In this document: in pieces, positions 1-10,269 of the stretch
Position numbering within the stretch: position 1 is the first letter of the stretch
Layout of the letters: each line of letters begins with the position of its first letter
NCBI RefSeq assembly: GCF_000226095.1
Contig: NC_016477.1
Span: forward strand, 1,178,001-1,242,000
Reading direction: 5' to 3'
Length of the DNA stretch: 64,000 nucleotides
Source: Thermothelomyces thermophilus ATCC 42464
Lineage: Eukaryota; Ascomycota; Sordariomycetes; Sordariales; Chaetomiaceae
Translations under genes and position numbers: made by a program
Notes under the pieces: model-generated
What the model was told of the DNA's origin: nothing
The model's input: only the letters and a program-made list of their open reading frames with translations
Database searches by the model: none

Positions 1-1033
1 TCAAAATTTCCCTCGTTGTGACCAGCTTCATTTCCGTGCTGTTGACGGCCATAGTCCTGTCAGCTGGGACGGATGCTGGCCGCCTAGAGCAGCTCCACAT
101 CTTATACGTCAGTCAACCCCACCCCTTTTTCTCATCTCGTTCGAAAGTGCTTCCTAACGCCTCCCACAGATCGACACCTCCAAGATTGGCAAAGAAGTTG
201 TGTCCAACGCCGGATCAAAAGTCAGCGACGCCTGTGACAGCATTCCCGACGTCGATCCTCCCAAGTTACCTAAGATACCTATATTCGGCCGCGACAGTGC
301 CAGAGACGTGCTTGAAGTTCGAAGCTTGAGTGATGCCTGCAAGAATGCAGTGAAGGAAGGAGAGAAAAAGGTCGGCGAGGTCACGGAGAGCGCCGCCGCT
401 TCCATCGGCCTCAAGCAATACTATTCGGTGCACATAGGGGCGCTCTGCGAGGGTGATATCGAGGACGAAAAACCCAAGGTCAAGACCTGTACGCGGAAAT
501 TTCACGCCGGGTCGACCGAAATCAGCAACAGTGTCGAGCCACTGAAGAAAATCCCAGGGGCCGAAGACATCGGGGAAAAAATCAGCGAGATTCCCAACAA
601 GATCGCGCGCACGGCCTACCCTTTCCTGGTCATTGTACTGTTACTTGCCCTGGCATTTCTCTTCGCCATCGGCGTAGCTTGCTTGGAGGGCGATTCTAAG
701 CTCCAAAATATCCTCCAGGAGATTTCGCTTTGGGGCGCAATCATTTGCGTCACCCTCAGCTCGTTGGGCTTGTTCGTCTGCGCGACGCTCATCACGGCCG
801 TTGCAGAGGAGATTAAGGACAAGATCAACAAGTTCAACAATGTGGGTATATTTGCAGGCACCAGCCCGGCCCTGTACGCCCTCATGTGGGTGTCGCTTGT
901 GTTCACCTGGATTTCTCTCGGCATGCTCATCTACCTTTGGATACTGGCGCACAAGGGGACGAGAACGAGCAAGGACAGGTCCCAAACAACCACGCCGGGG
1001 GGGTCAACATCCGGATTCATGATGCCCAAGTAG
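1..1033 (+). CDS. SUR7/PalI-family membrane protein, 5' partial
   Basis: The reading frame is open from base 3, so the start codon lies left of the window. Exon 1 runs to 107. A phase-0 intron fills 108-169 (GTCAGT donor, CCCACAG acceptor), and exon 2 runs 170-1033. The visible protein begins inside the first membrane segment. An extracellular loop follows with the claudin-like pattern G-x-L-C-(x)n-C (IGALCEGD then KTCTRK). Three more hydrophobic segments are then seen (around FLVIVLLLALAFLFAIGVAC, GAIICVTLSSLGLFVCATLI and ALMWVSLVFTWISLGMLIYL), and the tail is hydrophilic and Ser/Thr rich. This four-TM layout with the two-Cys loop is that of the SUR7/PalI family, plasma-membrane proteins of eisosome-like patches or pH sensing. 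The family call is well supported. Which subgroup it belongs to cannot be told. Confidence 0.8.
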
Positions 1034-1790
1034 ATCGAAGCCGACGGGGGACGAACACGCTGTGTTTGTTGGGGGGGGGGGGGGCGGGGGGGGAGGGGGT
1101 AAAGGACGGATACGGTCGAGCCGGCTTGGTTCCTCCCTCTACCGAGAGAGATTTAACCCAACTCGCTCTCGGCCCTTTGACAAGTCGGTCTTCCTTCTCG
1201 TCCCCCTCACTCCTACCCACAAATACCCTCCTTTTACTAGCCGTTCGCGGTGATATGAATTTCTTGGGCCGCTATCGCCATTGGAGTACACATATGAGGG
1301 CGATGGCAATGTGTGGGCGTTGCGGGAGTTTTGGCTTAATTGGTTTGGTTTGGCTTTGTATTGTATCTCGGCATTTTTTTTCGATCTCTCGACGCAAAAC
1401 ATCCCACTGGAATTAATAGACTGCAAGCCATTTTAGCTGACGGTTGGCATTGGGTTTTGCTTTGAATGTATGTACGGAGTAGTGGTGCAAGTGATTGTGA
1501 TTGTGCCATGCCTTCAATATTTATTTGCCTGGGGGGCTTCTGCTTGTTTCTGCCAAGGGGCGATGACGTCAAGAGCTAATTAGGGCCCACTGTTCCGCCT
1601 TCTATCCGCGTGCCCACTACAATAGCTCCTGTGTGCCTCCTCAGGCCAACACCGCTCACCTTCCGAAAGATTGACCGCTGCTCAAGGTTCAGTTTCGGGT
1701 TTCGGTATCGTTACTTACTCAACAGTATCTCATCTACTTCTGCCCAAATATATTCCTGAGTTTACTCTCAACCTCCAAGATCTCAGAAAG
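1034..1790. other. Intergenic region with a G homopolymer
   Basis: No gene seen. It holds the 3' flank of the SUR7-like gene and the upstream region of the MscL-like gene. Bases 1071-1099 are a nearly pure G tract (G14, C, G8, A, G5) just after the stop codon. A TACGGAGTA-type motif lies near 1473-1482. Confidence 0.6.
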
Positions 1791-2579
1791 ATGCCGCGAC
1801 TCACGGACGATACAGATGAGGATCACGCCCTCCTCGACGAGGGCCGCCGTCGCGCCAGCCGCATCCTCCACGGTTTCGTCGACTTTGCCTTTCAAGGAAA
1901 TGTGCTCGAGATTGCCTTTGGTTTGATTCTGGCGTCCATGTTTAGTATGCTCATGCTCTTCCGAGACAAACGCCCAGCCTTCACTTGTCAGATCATCCCT
2001 CGCTAACGGAAACGGCACCAGCTGCTCTCGTGACCTCGTTTGTCAGTGACATCCTGCTGCCGCCGCTGTCGGTGCTGCTACCGATCCACAAGAACCTCGA
2101 GGAGAAGTTTGCCGTTCTGAAACCGGGTCCGCATCAGTCTGCTGATGGCGGGTATAACACGCTGCAGCAGGCGCAGGATGATGGGGCCGTGGTCATGGCT
2201 TACGGGTGAGGTTTTGCCATGTCCTTCTTGGGTTCTCACTTTGGTCAATTTGTTGCTCACATCGAGCGGCGTAGTTTCTTCTTGAGTCGGCTGCTCAACT
2301 TCATGGGCGTCGGCTTCTCCTTGTACGTGCTGGCCGCAGTTTATCAGTACTTCTCGCGCGACCCAATCATCAAGCGCACAGTCAAGTGCAAGTACTGCCG
2401 CAAGATTATCAGCGAGAAGGTGGGTGCTGAGCTCTTCTACGACCGGATTCCCGGCTAACGCGGAAAAGGCTCTACGTTGTGTCAACTGCTCGAGCTGGCA
2501 GGATGGCAGGGAGGACCAACCTCAAGCAACTAGTCTGCACCCGCATTACGTGCCAAATATTGCCGAAACTACTCCGTGA
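1791..2579 (+). CDS. MscL-type mechanosensitive channel protein with C-terminal zinc ribbon
   Basis: Four exons: 1791-1944, 2022-2205, 2275-2419 and 2469-2579, giving 197 residues. Intron 1 has a CTAAC branch site at 2002-2006. The first hydrophobic stretch contains the MscL signature (GNVLEIAFGLILASMFTALV then TSFVSDILLPPLSVL). The second is RLLNFMGVGFSLYVLAAVY. Bacterial MscL is a pore that opens under membrane tension; fungal homologues are presumed membrane channels. After TM2 come CKYC and, after the last intron, RCVNCSSWQDGRED. This is a two-CxxC zinc-ribbon-like tail known from fungal members and absent from classical bacterial MscL. The last intron (2420-2468) is required, because unspliced reading stops before the second CxxC pair. 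The start ATG is the first in frame before the acidic N-terminus (MPRLTDDTDEDHALLDEG). Confidence in family is high; physiological role is inferred. Confidence 0.88.
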
Positions 2580-2817
2580 TCATATGCTATGCCGTCTTGG
2601 CCAAGTCGAGCTCCGGTGGGGTTCAAAGGATGACAACCAACTAGTCTCCTTGTCGCCAAACTCAGCCCCCCCAAACCAAGAGGTTTGGAGAAGGTGTTCA
2701 GGCATTCAATATGGTGGCTTTGCCAGCCGCGGCCTTTTTTTTTCACCAGGATCAAACACCCGGTTTACCCCTCAATGGATCGGACTACAGCTCAACTGGC
2801 GCAGCACAACAGAACCA

Positions 2818-3374
2818 ATGGACTCCCCGTCGACAAACCCCAAGGACCAGTCCCAACAGCCCTACGTCCGAGTTTCCCAGGTCGATGTCGATCCGGATCC
2901 GGATCCGGATCCCGGTCACGAGAGGAGAGATGCCCAGTCCAGCTCCGATGCCGAAAAGGATCCCCAAGAGGAAGCGGAGCCGTCTCAGAAATCCTACGCT
3001 CGGGTCTCCCCAAGCCCGTTTCTATTATGTTACCACCCAACGAAACGTGGCCCAAGGTAGTCAGCCCGGCCGTGCTCAACCAAAGCCAACAACTCGAGGG
3101 CTGCGACGGCCTCGAAGGCTGGTATGCCTTCTGGTGTCCTGCCGCAGCCTATTCCGAAATCTGGACCTGGGTCCGTGAGCGCGCCAACGCGACGCTCGAC
3201 AGCGACCTAACCAGCCAGGATCCAACGGGCAGGGTGCGTCGCCGACTCTCTGTCGCAGATATCGGCTGGAGCGTCATCATGACCACAATTTCACCACCGC
3301 CGCTTGCGTTAGAGATAAATAAACACAGAACCGCAGCCGCAGCACGCGTACATTGCCTCGCCGGGGCGAGATAA
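2818..3374 (+). CDS. Doubtful small gene whose open frame changes midway
   Basis: From the ATG at 2818 one frame reads a hydrophilic, acidic protein (start MDSPSTNPKDQSQQPYVRVS, then a DPDPDPDP stretch encoded by a GATCCG repeat at about 2890-2915) up to about 3005. Beyond about 3010 the protein-like frame is the next one over (MLPPNETWPKVV, then EGCDGLEGWYAFWCPAAAYS) and closes at 3374. Joining them needs either a one-base indel or an intron. A 53 nt candidate intron, GTCTCC to CCCAAG (about 3003-3055), would restore the frame, but its donor is weak and I see no good branch site. No family recognised. It could be a young lineage-specific gene, a decayed gene, or chance. It lies 240 bp after the MscL-like stop codon. 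Confidence 0.3.
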
Positions 3375-3455
3375 CATGGGCGGCATCGGACAACCATCCA
3401 CACTTGCCCTTTTCCCCTTTTCACCCCATTCTCACCCCAAGCCGTGCGGGCACTA

Positions 3456-4183
3456 CTACATCAGCATGGCACCGCCCACCAGCGCGGCGGCGCCCACGAG
3501 GACGGCGTTCTGGGTGATCTGGGGCGGCACGCCGCCGGTCTGCGTGCTCGAGGTGGCCACGGTGCTCCCGGTGGTCCCGGTGCTTCCGGCGGTCTCGGTG
3601 GTCCCGCCGGTGGTGGTGGTGCGTGCGGGAGCCTCGGGGGCGGTCCCGGCCCCGGTGCTGGCCGCAAGCTTGTCGAGGCCGGCCGTGATGGTGATGGGCA
3701 GCATGAAGGAGGTGAGGTCGGTCAGGGTGTCGCGCGCGACGGTCGACAACCCCTCTTTCGACATGGTCCCGACGCAGTCGGCCGTGTCCTTGGGCAGGTC
3801 GAGCTTGCAATTGGCAGTGGCAACCCTGTGTGGCGGGGGGAAATTGGATGTTAGAGGGGAGCCCGGCGGAGGGTGTCTTCTCTTCACGTTCCTTTGGGGC
3901 GGGTTGGGAGTGGGGAAGGGTAGACTGACATTGTTTTACCCACCGACATGGTGTATGCAAAAGTGGACGGGCCGTACACGAACTCGAACTCGTCCGGCAT
4001 GCCGCAGTCGGACGAGTCGGCGCCGGGGGGGCAGTTGAGGCGGTAGGTCGTGGCGGTGGGAGCGGCCGCGATGACGGAGGCGTCGATGGCCTGCTGGTCG
4101 AACTGGGGGAGCACGACGGTGACGACGCTCAATTGCGCGGCGGCGAGGCCGGCGGTAACGAGGAGGAGGGCCGAATACTTCAT
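3456..4183 (-). CDS. Secreted GPI-anchored cell-wall protein (paralogue A)
   Basis: Minus strand; exon 1 is 4183-3948 and exon 2 is 3825-3456, 201 residues. The N-terminus is a signal peptide (MKYSALLLVTAGLAAAQ). The body has a short two-Cys region (RLNCPPG, then SSDCGMPDEF), the motif VYGPSTFAYTM, then NCKLDLPKDTADCVG. A Thr/Ser/Gly-rich stalk and a C-terminal hydrophobic tail (AVLVGAAALVGGAMLM) typical of GPI addition follow. The intron is phase 2 with a GTCGGT donor, splitting the Met codon six residues before the third Cys. This layout is common among small fungal GPI wall proteins of unknown function. The gene at 6173-6953 has the same layout, similar length (203 residues) and an intron at the equivalent place and phase, so the two are probably paralogues. 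They are divergently arranged with a transposon relic between. Confidence 0.75.
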
Positions 4184-4744
4184 GCTGGCGGCGGCGGCAC
4201 CGGACGTTGACGGGTGTGTATGGATTCCGTACTAGCACCTCGAGAGTCGGATTGACGTGTTTGTGCTTCGTAGAGGAACAGAGCAATCGCTGTTCGAAAC
4301 CGCGGTCGCTCGAAATTGGAGTTGATGGAGGACGAGGTGGATGAATGAACAGCACTGGAAGCCGTATATACTGTGTACACATCAAAGGAGGGGTGAGATC
4401 ACACGTTATGTATTCCCTGCTCGCGGCGGTTCTATACTACACTAGGCAGCCGCTCAACTATGATTGGACCTCTCGGCGCACTATTGGCCGTTACGGATAT
4501 TGATGGATTCTGGCCAGGGCTTCTGGGCCCGAAAAGTCCAAAGCGGAGCCCCGGTCGCTTGAGATCCGGAGATTGCGACAGGGGCCCATTGGAGAAGACG
4601 CGAAACCGGGCGGCCCGGACTGACGGGAAGTGCAAATCGCCCAATCTCAAGCAGGATTAGCGTCAGGGGCAAGGATCCCAAGCCAACACCTTCGCTCCAC
4701 ACCATAACCGTTACTTGTAACGTATGTACATGCAGTCTTCCGTA

Positions 4745-4788
4745 CACCTCCTCCAGGATAAATAATCCTAGTGCGATACATGCCCCAC
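4745..4788 (+). repeat. Left terminal inverted repeat of the Tc1/mariner relic
   Basis: 44 bp, matching the reverse complement of 5245-5288 with one difference near the inner end. It abuts the TA at 4743-4744. Confidence 0.88.
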
Positions 4789-4865
4789 AACTAACGCAAA
4801 TCAGAAAAGTAGCCAAGAAGTCTAGGTACAGCCAACCCAATACAAATTTCTACAATACAGAAGTA

Positions 4866-5096
4866 TCAATACCTAGTCTCCCCTCCCTGGTTTTCAATTA
4901 CCTTTGCAAGCTGTCGGGGCATCGAGTGTGCCAGGCACTAAAGAAACTTAGGGGGCACTGCCTCCTACGCCTCTAGAACAGCTAGTCGAAGCCCGGTAAG
5001 GCTTAGCGATTGAACACCGTAGCGATGTTCAAGCCAATCCTTCATCTAGTGCCATACATTCTCAATAGGGCTCAAATCTAAGCTTCGAGCCGGCCA
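4866..5096 (-). pseudogene. C-terminal remnant of a Tc1/mariner transposase
   Basis: Read on the minus strand in one frame, 77 codons give WPARSLDLSPIENVWH, MKDWLEHRYG and, near the end, MPRQLAKVIENQGGETRY. The block (W)P-x-x-S-x-D-L-x-P-I-E-N-V-W is the hallmark preceding the third catalytic acidic residue in Tc1-family DDE transposases. Three internal stop codons lie in this frame, so it is not functional. The N-terminal DNA-binding part and the first two catalytic Asp regions are absent. The fragment sits wholly inside the element's inverted repeats. Confidence 0.85.
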
Positions 5097-5244
5097 CTAG
5101 ATTGCTATACTCGAAAGGATATCCCTTGTTAACTTGGCTGTCAACCTGGGAATTTTATCTGTAAGTACCTTCGTATAGAAAATTATTAGGAGAGTGACAT
5201 GGTATGATAATTGTGTAAGTGGCTTGCAAAAAAAATGAAGAAAA

Positions 5245-5288
5245 GTGGGGCAAGTATCGCACTAGGATTATTTATCCTGGAGGAGGTG
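5245..5288 (-). repeat. Right terminal inverted repeat of the Tc1/mariner relic
   Basis: Inverted copy of 4745-4788, followed by TA at 5289-5290. Confidence 0.88.
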
Positions 5289-5543
5289 TACATTGTACTT
5301 GGTAGGAGTGTAGGAACAAAAAACTCGGAACACACGGCGCTAGGACAAAATCGTAAAGTATGTGCTGCAGTACGGATCCGTACACTACACTAGTGCATTT
5401 GGTGTGAATCTGGGGTCTGTCGGCGTACTCTGTCGCCATATGTACTGTTCTGTAATTCATTCAGATAGTGGAGGGTTGCCGTGGCGGAGAGGTTCTTAGG
5501 AATTGTATTGATGGATTGTATTGTAAACATATATCCCGCTGTC

Positions 5544-5564
5544 AAAAAAAAAAAAAAAAAAAAA
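5544..5564 (+). repeat. Poly-A tract, 21 A
   Basis: Uninterrupted A run. I see no LINE- or SINE-like sequence upstream of it, so it is treated as simple sequence. Confidence 0.8.
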
Positions 5565-6172
5565 TCGGCATTGCTATGGATGGAGCAGCGGTCATCAAGC
5601 GACGGTAAGACTGCAACAATGGTGCTGGCTTGCGGCCGAATAAATAAAAGGACCCTACACAAAAAGGAAGGAAAGTTGTGTTGCCTGACGGGATTGGGGC
5701 TACTTGCCATGTTGAAGCAACTTCCTTCCTGTTCAATTGCTGCAAAATGGCCCACCCTGGGTTCAACTCCGTACGGAGTAGTGGGTTTTATCCGTACCGC
5801 TTGAGGAAACTACATCGCCGCCTGGGAGCCGCTTTCAGATCAACCACATATCCCTCGCGACTTGCCCGGTCTCTCACGCGGCTGTCTACTTACTATGTAC
5901 AGCGCTTCGAGTCTCCCGAAAAGAATTCCGCGCATGCACATGCATTATCCGCCTGGAAGACACGGCACTTGGATCTCTCTTGGCGCCCCATCGGGTCTTC
6001 GGCCGACGGCACAGCGCCGAGCCTTCTGCCAAGCACCGCCAAGAGATGATTTGCAGTCCCGACCACATCACCAACGACCGCCCGAGTTTTCCTCTCCCGC
6101 CCTCTCTTCCTCCTCTCTTCTTGTCTCAGCCATGGACGAGTCGAAGGAGGGCTGTGCAGCAGTGATAGCATC

Positions 6173-6953
6173 ATGAGACCGCAGCGCCCGGCCCTCCTCG
6201 CCCGGCTCTGCGCAGCTGCGGGCAGCGCTCAAGGCCAGTCAACCGTGTCGGTCTACCTGCCGGAATACGGCAACTCAGACTGGGGCGCGCTGCGCGGGAG
6301 TATCATCAGCAGCGTGAGTGCTCCCCGGTTTCGCTTATCGCTTACGGATTGCCCATCTATCTACTATCTACCTTCTACCGAGTCCCTCGCTCTGACAAAT
6401 CGGTCCAGAACAATTCCGTGACGGCCTACACCGTGTTTTGCGCGGACCAGTCGCCGAACTGCCACCTCGCCGGTGAGATACCGTTTGTCTTCACCGAAGG
6501 AGCCCATACTCTTGTGTACAAAGGGACCGACGCCGGAACACTGTCCGTACCCTACCCACTCTTTCACGAAACGGCAGCTGCCGAATTGCGTGTGTTTTAC
6601 TGACTCTTTGTCGCAGGACGGCTGACCTTGAATGCAAGCTGGATGGAAAGACGGCGGCGACCTGCACGGGCTCGACATCCGTGGGTACCAGCCACCGGGA
6701 AGGCCAGCTGACCGGGCCGACCGAGACCGTCTGGACGAGCACGTTTACCGGCGCCGACGTGACCTGGGGCGTGCTCACGCTGTCGACCCCGGCTCCGCCC
6801 CCCAGCACTACCGGCATCGACGGCACTGCGCTTGCGCCCATGACAAGCACGCCGGCGCCCCTCTCGGGGGGGAGTCGAAGTCTCAGTATGGAGAGTAGTC
6901 GAGCGGTCATGATATTGTTGAGCGTGACCGTGTTTGGGTTTTTGCTTGGATGA
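6173..6953 (+). CDS. Secreted GPI-anchored cell-wall protein (paralogue B)
   Basis: Three exons: 6173-6313, 6409-6542 and 6617-6953, 203 residues. The N-terminus is a short basic and hydrophobic signal peptide (MRPQRPALLARLCAAAGSAQ). The body reads VSVYLPEYGNSDW, a two-Cys loop (VFCADQSPNCHLAG), EIPFVFTEGAHTLVY, then ADLECKLDGKTAATCTGS. A Thr/Pro/Ser stalk and a hydrophobic GPI-type tail (VMILLSVTVFGFLLG) follow. The first intron has a strong GTGAGT donor. The second donor is less certain: GTCCGT at 6543 restores the frame and puts the phase-2 junction exactly six residues before the third Cys, as in the gene at 3456-4183; GTACAA at about 6518 is the alternative. Role at the wall surface is inferred from the family layout. 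Confidence 0.75.
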
Positions 6954-8648
6954 CGGATCTTATCCTGGGGTGCGGGATTCCCAGTTGGACATGGTTGAGC
7001 AATGGCAACGGTTCCTTCTTTGTTTAACAAAATACCCCTTTTCCTTGGTTGTGGTTGGTGAGGAGACATGAGGCACACGAGTCGGAAAATTATTTCGGGG
7101 GTTAAATTTGTTAAAGACGGCGGGCGCATGTGCAACCTGGAATACATCAATTGGAAATACCGGCAATTGATAGATACCTACCATACAGATCATTATGTAT
7201 GTATGTACGATGTTTAGTGCACTACGCTACTATAGTAGCGCATTCACCTCCGGGTCCAGTCCTACGCCGCGTTGTAGCGCTAAAAGATAAGATGCTAAGA
7301 TTAACAAAAATAAGGTACATACCTACCTATTTAACTGCCTGCCCGTACATACGCCTACGCAGTAATAAGGACCACCCACATGGGTTGCAGCTGCATAACT
7401 GATGCCGAGGCAGTTGCCAAGAAGTGGTATTAGGCCAACGGTTGCCAGCCCGGAGAGTTCCTTCTCATCAGTCAGTCGCGCGGCTGTTTGTGGCTCTTGC
7501 CAGGCAGGCGCTGCTTGCCAGTCATTCAGAACTTCCGCCATAAGCTCAAGTTTCATGTTTCAAAAGCGGGCCGCCAAGACGGCGTGCCTAGGTTAGTCAC
7601 CAATCGACTGCTGCAGGCCCCTGACAGCGGCCTTCCCACTTCTTCAAAACCCAACGAACGCTTAAAAAAAAAAAAAAAAAAAAAAAGAAGACCCAAGGCC
7701 CAGATCTCTAAAGATCGCCAAAAAGAGAGCTGGAACTCCAGGAGGTTCCTGCATTGGTTCTGGAACTCCCCGCCGTTGTTTGAGAATGAACCCTCCCCCT
7801 CGCCGATCAGCGCGGGCCGGCGTCTTCGCCTTCCCCTCGGCGGACCGAGCAAAAGTTCCAATTGCATCCAGATTGCAACCCTCTGTTCGTCAAACATGCG
7901 GGGTTTGCGCCGCGGACATGTGGACAGAAACGAAACAACTGGGGGATAAAGGATCAACAGGGTTCTGGAGAGGGATGCGAGCTACTCATAGTACTCCCCC
8001 CTGAAGATGGCAATTCCCCTGAACCCAGGAAATCGCCCATTGGCTGCCCCTAGCGTACCGTACACTGTGGGTCTGAAAAGGCCGGGCAACTGCCACCCGC
8101 TCTTGAGTCCTTTTTGTGACCTTGTGGACCGAGAGGCGTTGGGTCGGCGGCTGATCATCTCGAAAGAGAAGACAAGGTGCCTCCCTCAAAAAGGATGGAG
8201 GCCCATCCCCCAAGGCAACACAAGGGGCTTCCGGTACATCCATCAACTGGCTTTGGCTCTCCTTTCTCTATTGTTCCTGTTGTCCGCTATTGTTGTCTTG
8301 CCCTTCGACGTGTTGATCACCAACCATCGTTTTCCCTTTCCGTTTCTCTTGTACACTTTTTGCTTCCTTTGGTGCGCCCCTGCGGCGCTGTTGTCCTCTT
8401 TGTCTTGTTGTGTTGCAAGAGCAATCACGCTGCTCGACGTCGCCTTTGAATCCCTGGAGTACTGTTGTCCTCGTGCCACCAAGCACGGGCACCCCCCAGA
8501 CACCAACACTGAATACAACACTTGTGTTTTTCTTCTTGCTCGTTGACAGCAACTGGATTGCGCAAACACCTACTCTTCTCTCTCTTCTCTCGTCAAAACC
8601 TACTGCATACCCAAGTCCCAAGTACCAGGCACACACACACTGCCCAGC
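6954..8648. other. Intergenic region
   Basis: 3' flank of the GPI gene and upstream region of the GH76 gene. It contains a 23-A tract (7664-7686) and a short palindrome CTACTATAGTAG (about 7227-7238). No gene supported; the open frames across the poly-A tract have compositions unlike protein. Confidence 0.55.
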
Positions 8649-9977
8649 ATGCGCTTCCTCAGGTCCCTCAAGCCCGCACTTGCGACCACGGCCGCTATTG
8701 CGGCCATCGCTCCCAAGGATCTAGATATCAACGACCCATGTAAGTGACTAAGAGCCCGAGACTTTACTGGCTGGGCACTCCTGACCTCGATAGCCTCGAT
8801 CAAGGGCGTGGCAAAAACCATCGCCTCCGGCGCCATGTCCTACTACTCTGGCACCGCCGAGAAGTTTGTCGACCTCCCTGAGCCGTATTACTGGTGGCAG
8901 GCCGGTGCGCTCATGGGGAGCATGCTGGACTACTCGCACTATACGGGCGACAAGAGCTACGACCGCATCATTGCGACGGCTCTCCTGGGCCAGGTCGGTC
9001 CGAACTTCGACTTCATGCTTCCGTCACATTTTGGCCAGGAAGGGAACGACGACCAGGCCTTCTGGGGATTTGCCGTCATGGCGGCGGCCGAGAGGAACTT
9101 CCCGCAGCCGGACGAGAATGTCCCCTCGTGGCTGCAGCTGGGCGCGAACCTCTGGAACTCGCTCGCCTCGAGGTGGAACACGACGGCGTGCAACGGCGGC
9201 CTCCTGTGGCAGATCTTCGCCTCGAACCCGAACGGCCTCGACTACAAGAACAGCGTCAGCAACGGCGGCCTGTTCCAGATCTCGGCCCGCCTCGCACGGG
9301 CGACGGGCAACAACACCTACCTGGAATGGGCCGAGAAGGTCTGGGACTGGACCGAGGGCGTCGGCATGATCGACAAAGACTTCAACGTGCACGACGGCGC
9401 GAGCGCCAGCCACAACTGCACCGACATCAACCCAGTCACCTTCTCGTACACGGCCGCCATCTACATGTACGGCGCGGCCGTCATGGCCGATGTCACGGGC
9501 GACAAGAAGTGGGTGCAGCGTACCGAGCGCATCTTGGACGCCGCCCGTTCCTTCTTCAGCCCGTTCCCCAACGCCACCAACATCATGTACGAGCACGCCT
9601 GCGAGCAGGTCGGCACGTGCAACGCCGACATGCGCAGCTTCAAGGGCTACCTGTCGCGCTTCGCGTACGCGGCGAGCGTGTTCGTGCCCTCGATCAAGCC
9701 GGTCATCGAGGAGCTCTGGCATCCCACCGCGAAGGCGGCCGCCAAGTCCTGCTCGGGCGGCCCGGACGGCACCCAGTGCGGGCAGAGGTGGTACTACGGC
9801 GGCTTCGACGGCACCACGGGCCTGGGAGAGGAGATGTGCGCGCTCGAGACGATCCAGGGACTGCTCGTCGGCGAGGCGGAGCCGCCGCTCAAGGGCGACC
9901 AGATCAAGACGGTCCGCACTTTTGAAGGCTCGTCGAACACCAAGCGGGGGGGGAGGTACGATGCTCGTCTTGCGTAG
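8649..9977 (+). CDS. Secreted GH76 family protein (endo-alpha-1,6-mannanase / Dfg5-Dcw1-like)
   Basis: Exon 1 is 8649-8739 and exon 2 is 8794-9977; the intron has a GTAAGT donor and is phase 1. The product is 424 residues. The N-terminus MRFLRSLKPALATTAAIAAI is a signal peptide. The GH76 core includes YYWWQAGALMGSMLDY and GNDDQAFWG, whose adjacent Asp116 and Asp117 correspond to the paired catalytic acids of the family. A conserved NGGLLWQIF and YLEWAEKVWDWTEGVG also fit. Cys pairs and N-glycosylation sequons fit secretion. Fungal members either cross-link GPI proteins into the wall (Dfg5/Dcw1) or degrade alpha-1,6-mannan. Here the C-terminus ends in a charged segment (KRGGRYDARLA) with no hydrophobic GPI tail, which favours a soluble secreted enzyme. 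Confidence 0.9.
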
Positions 9978-10269
9978 GTGGGCGACCGTGGCTTGTCTGG
10001 ATACTGAGTTCGGCTCTCTTTTTTTTTATCATTCCATTCTTGTATATATATATACATATTCTGGTGACCTTTTTTTGACAATTTCTTCTCTGCTCAAGGT
10101 GTGAACGGGCGGGGCCACTTTGGCATGTGGCATAGGATCCCGGACAGCCTGGCAAGATAGACAAACATGGACATGATTCTTGACTTTCGTTCATTCTATT
10201 TTTTTAGTACGCGGTGTTTTTGTTGTTTAAAGAGTTAATTACGCGTCCCACCACCGCCTCAACCCTTAA

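Larger units (their letters stand above)
4745..5288 (-). mobile_element. Internally deleted Tc1/mariner-type DNA transposon, 544 bp, with 44 bp terminal inverted repeats
   Basis: Bases 4745-4788 and 5245-5288 are inverted copies, 44 bp with one mismatch by eye, beginning CACCTCCTCCAGGATAAATA. The element is flanked by TA on both sides (4743-4744 and 5289-5290), the target duplication expected for Tc1/mariner. The interior encodes only the tail of a transposase on the minus strand. The copy is far shorter than an autonomous element (usually over 1.5 kb) and is therefore non-autonomous. The interior is visibly richer in TA and AT than neighbouring genes, as expected after repeat-induced point mutation; this is a qualitative impression. 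Confidence 0.88.
4184..6172. other. Intergenic region between the two GPI-protein genes
   Basis: This is the shared upstream region of two divergent genes. It contains the Tc1/mariner relic at 4745-5288, a 21-A tract at 5544-5564, and a perfect palindrome ACTCCGTACGGAGT near 5766-5779. No other gene seen. Confidence 0.6.
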
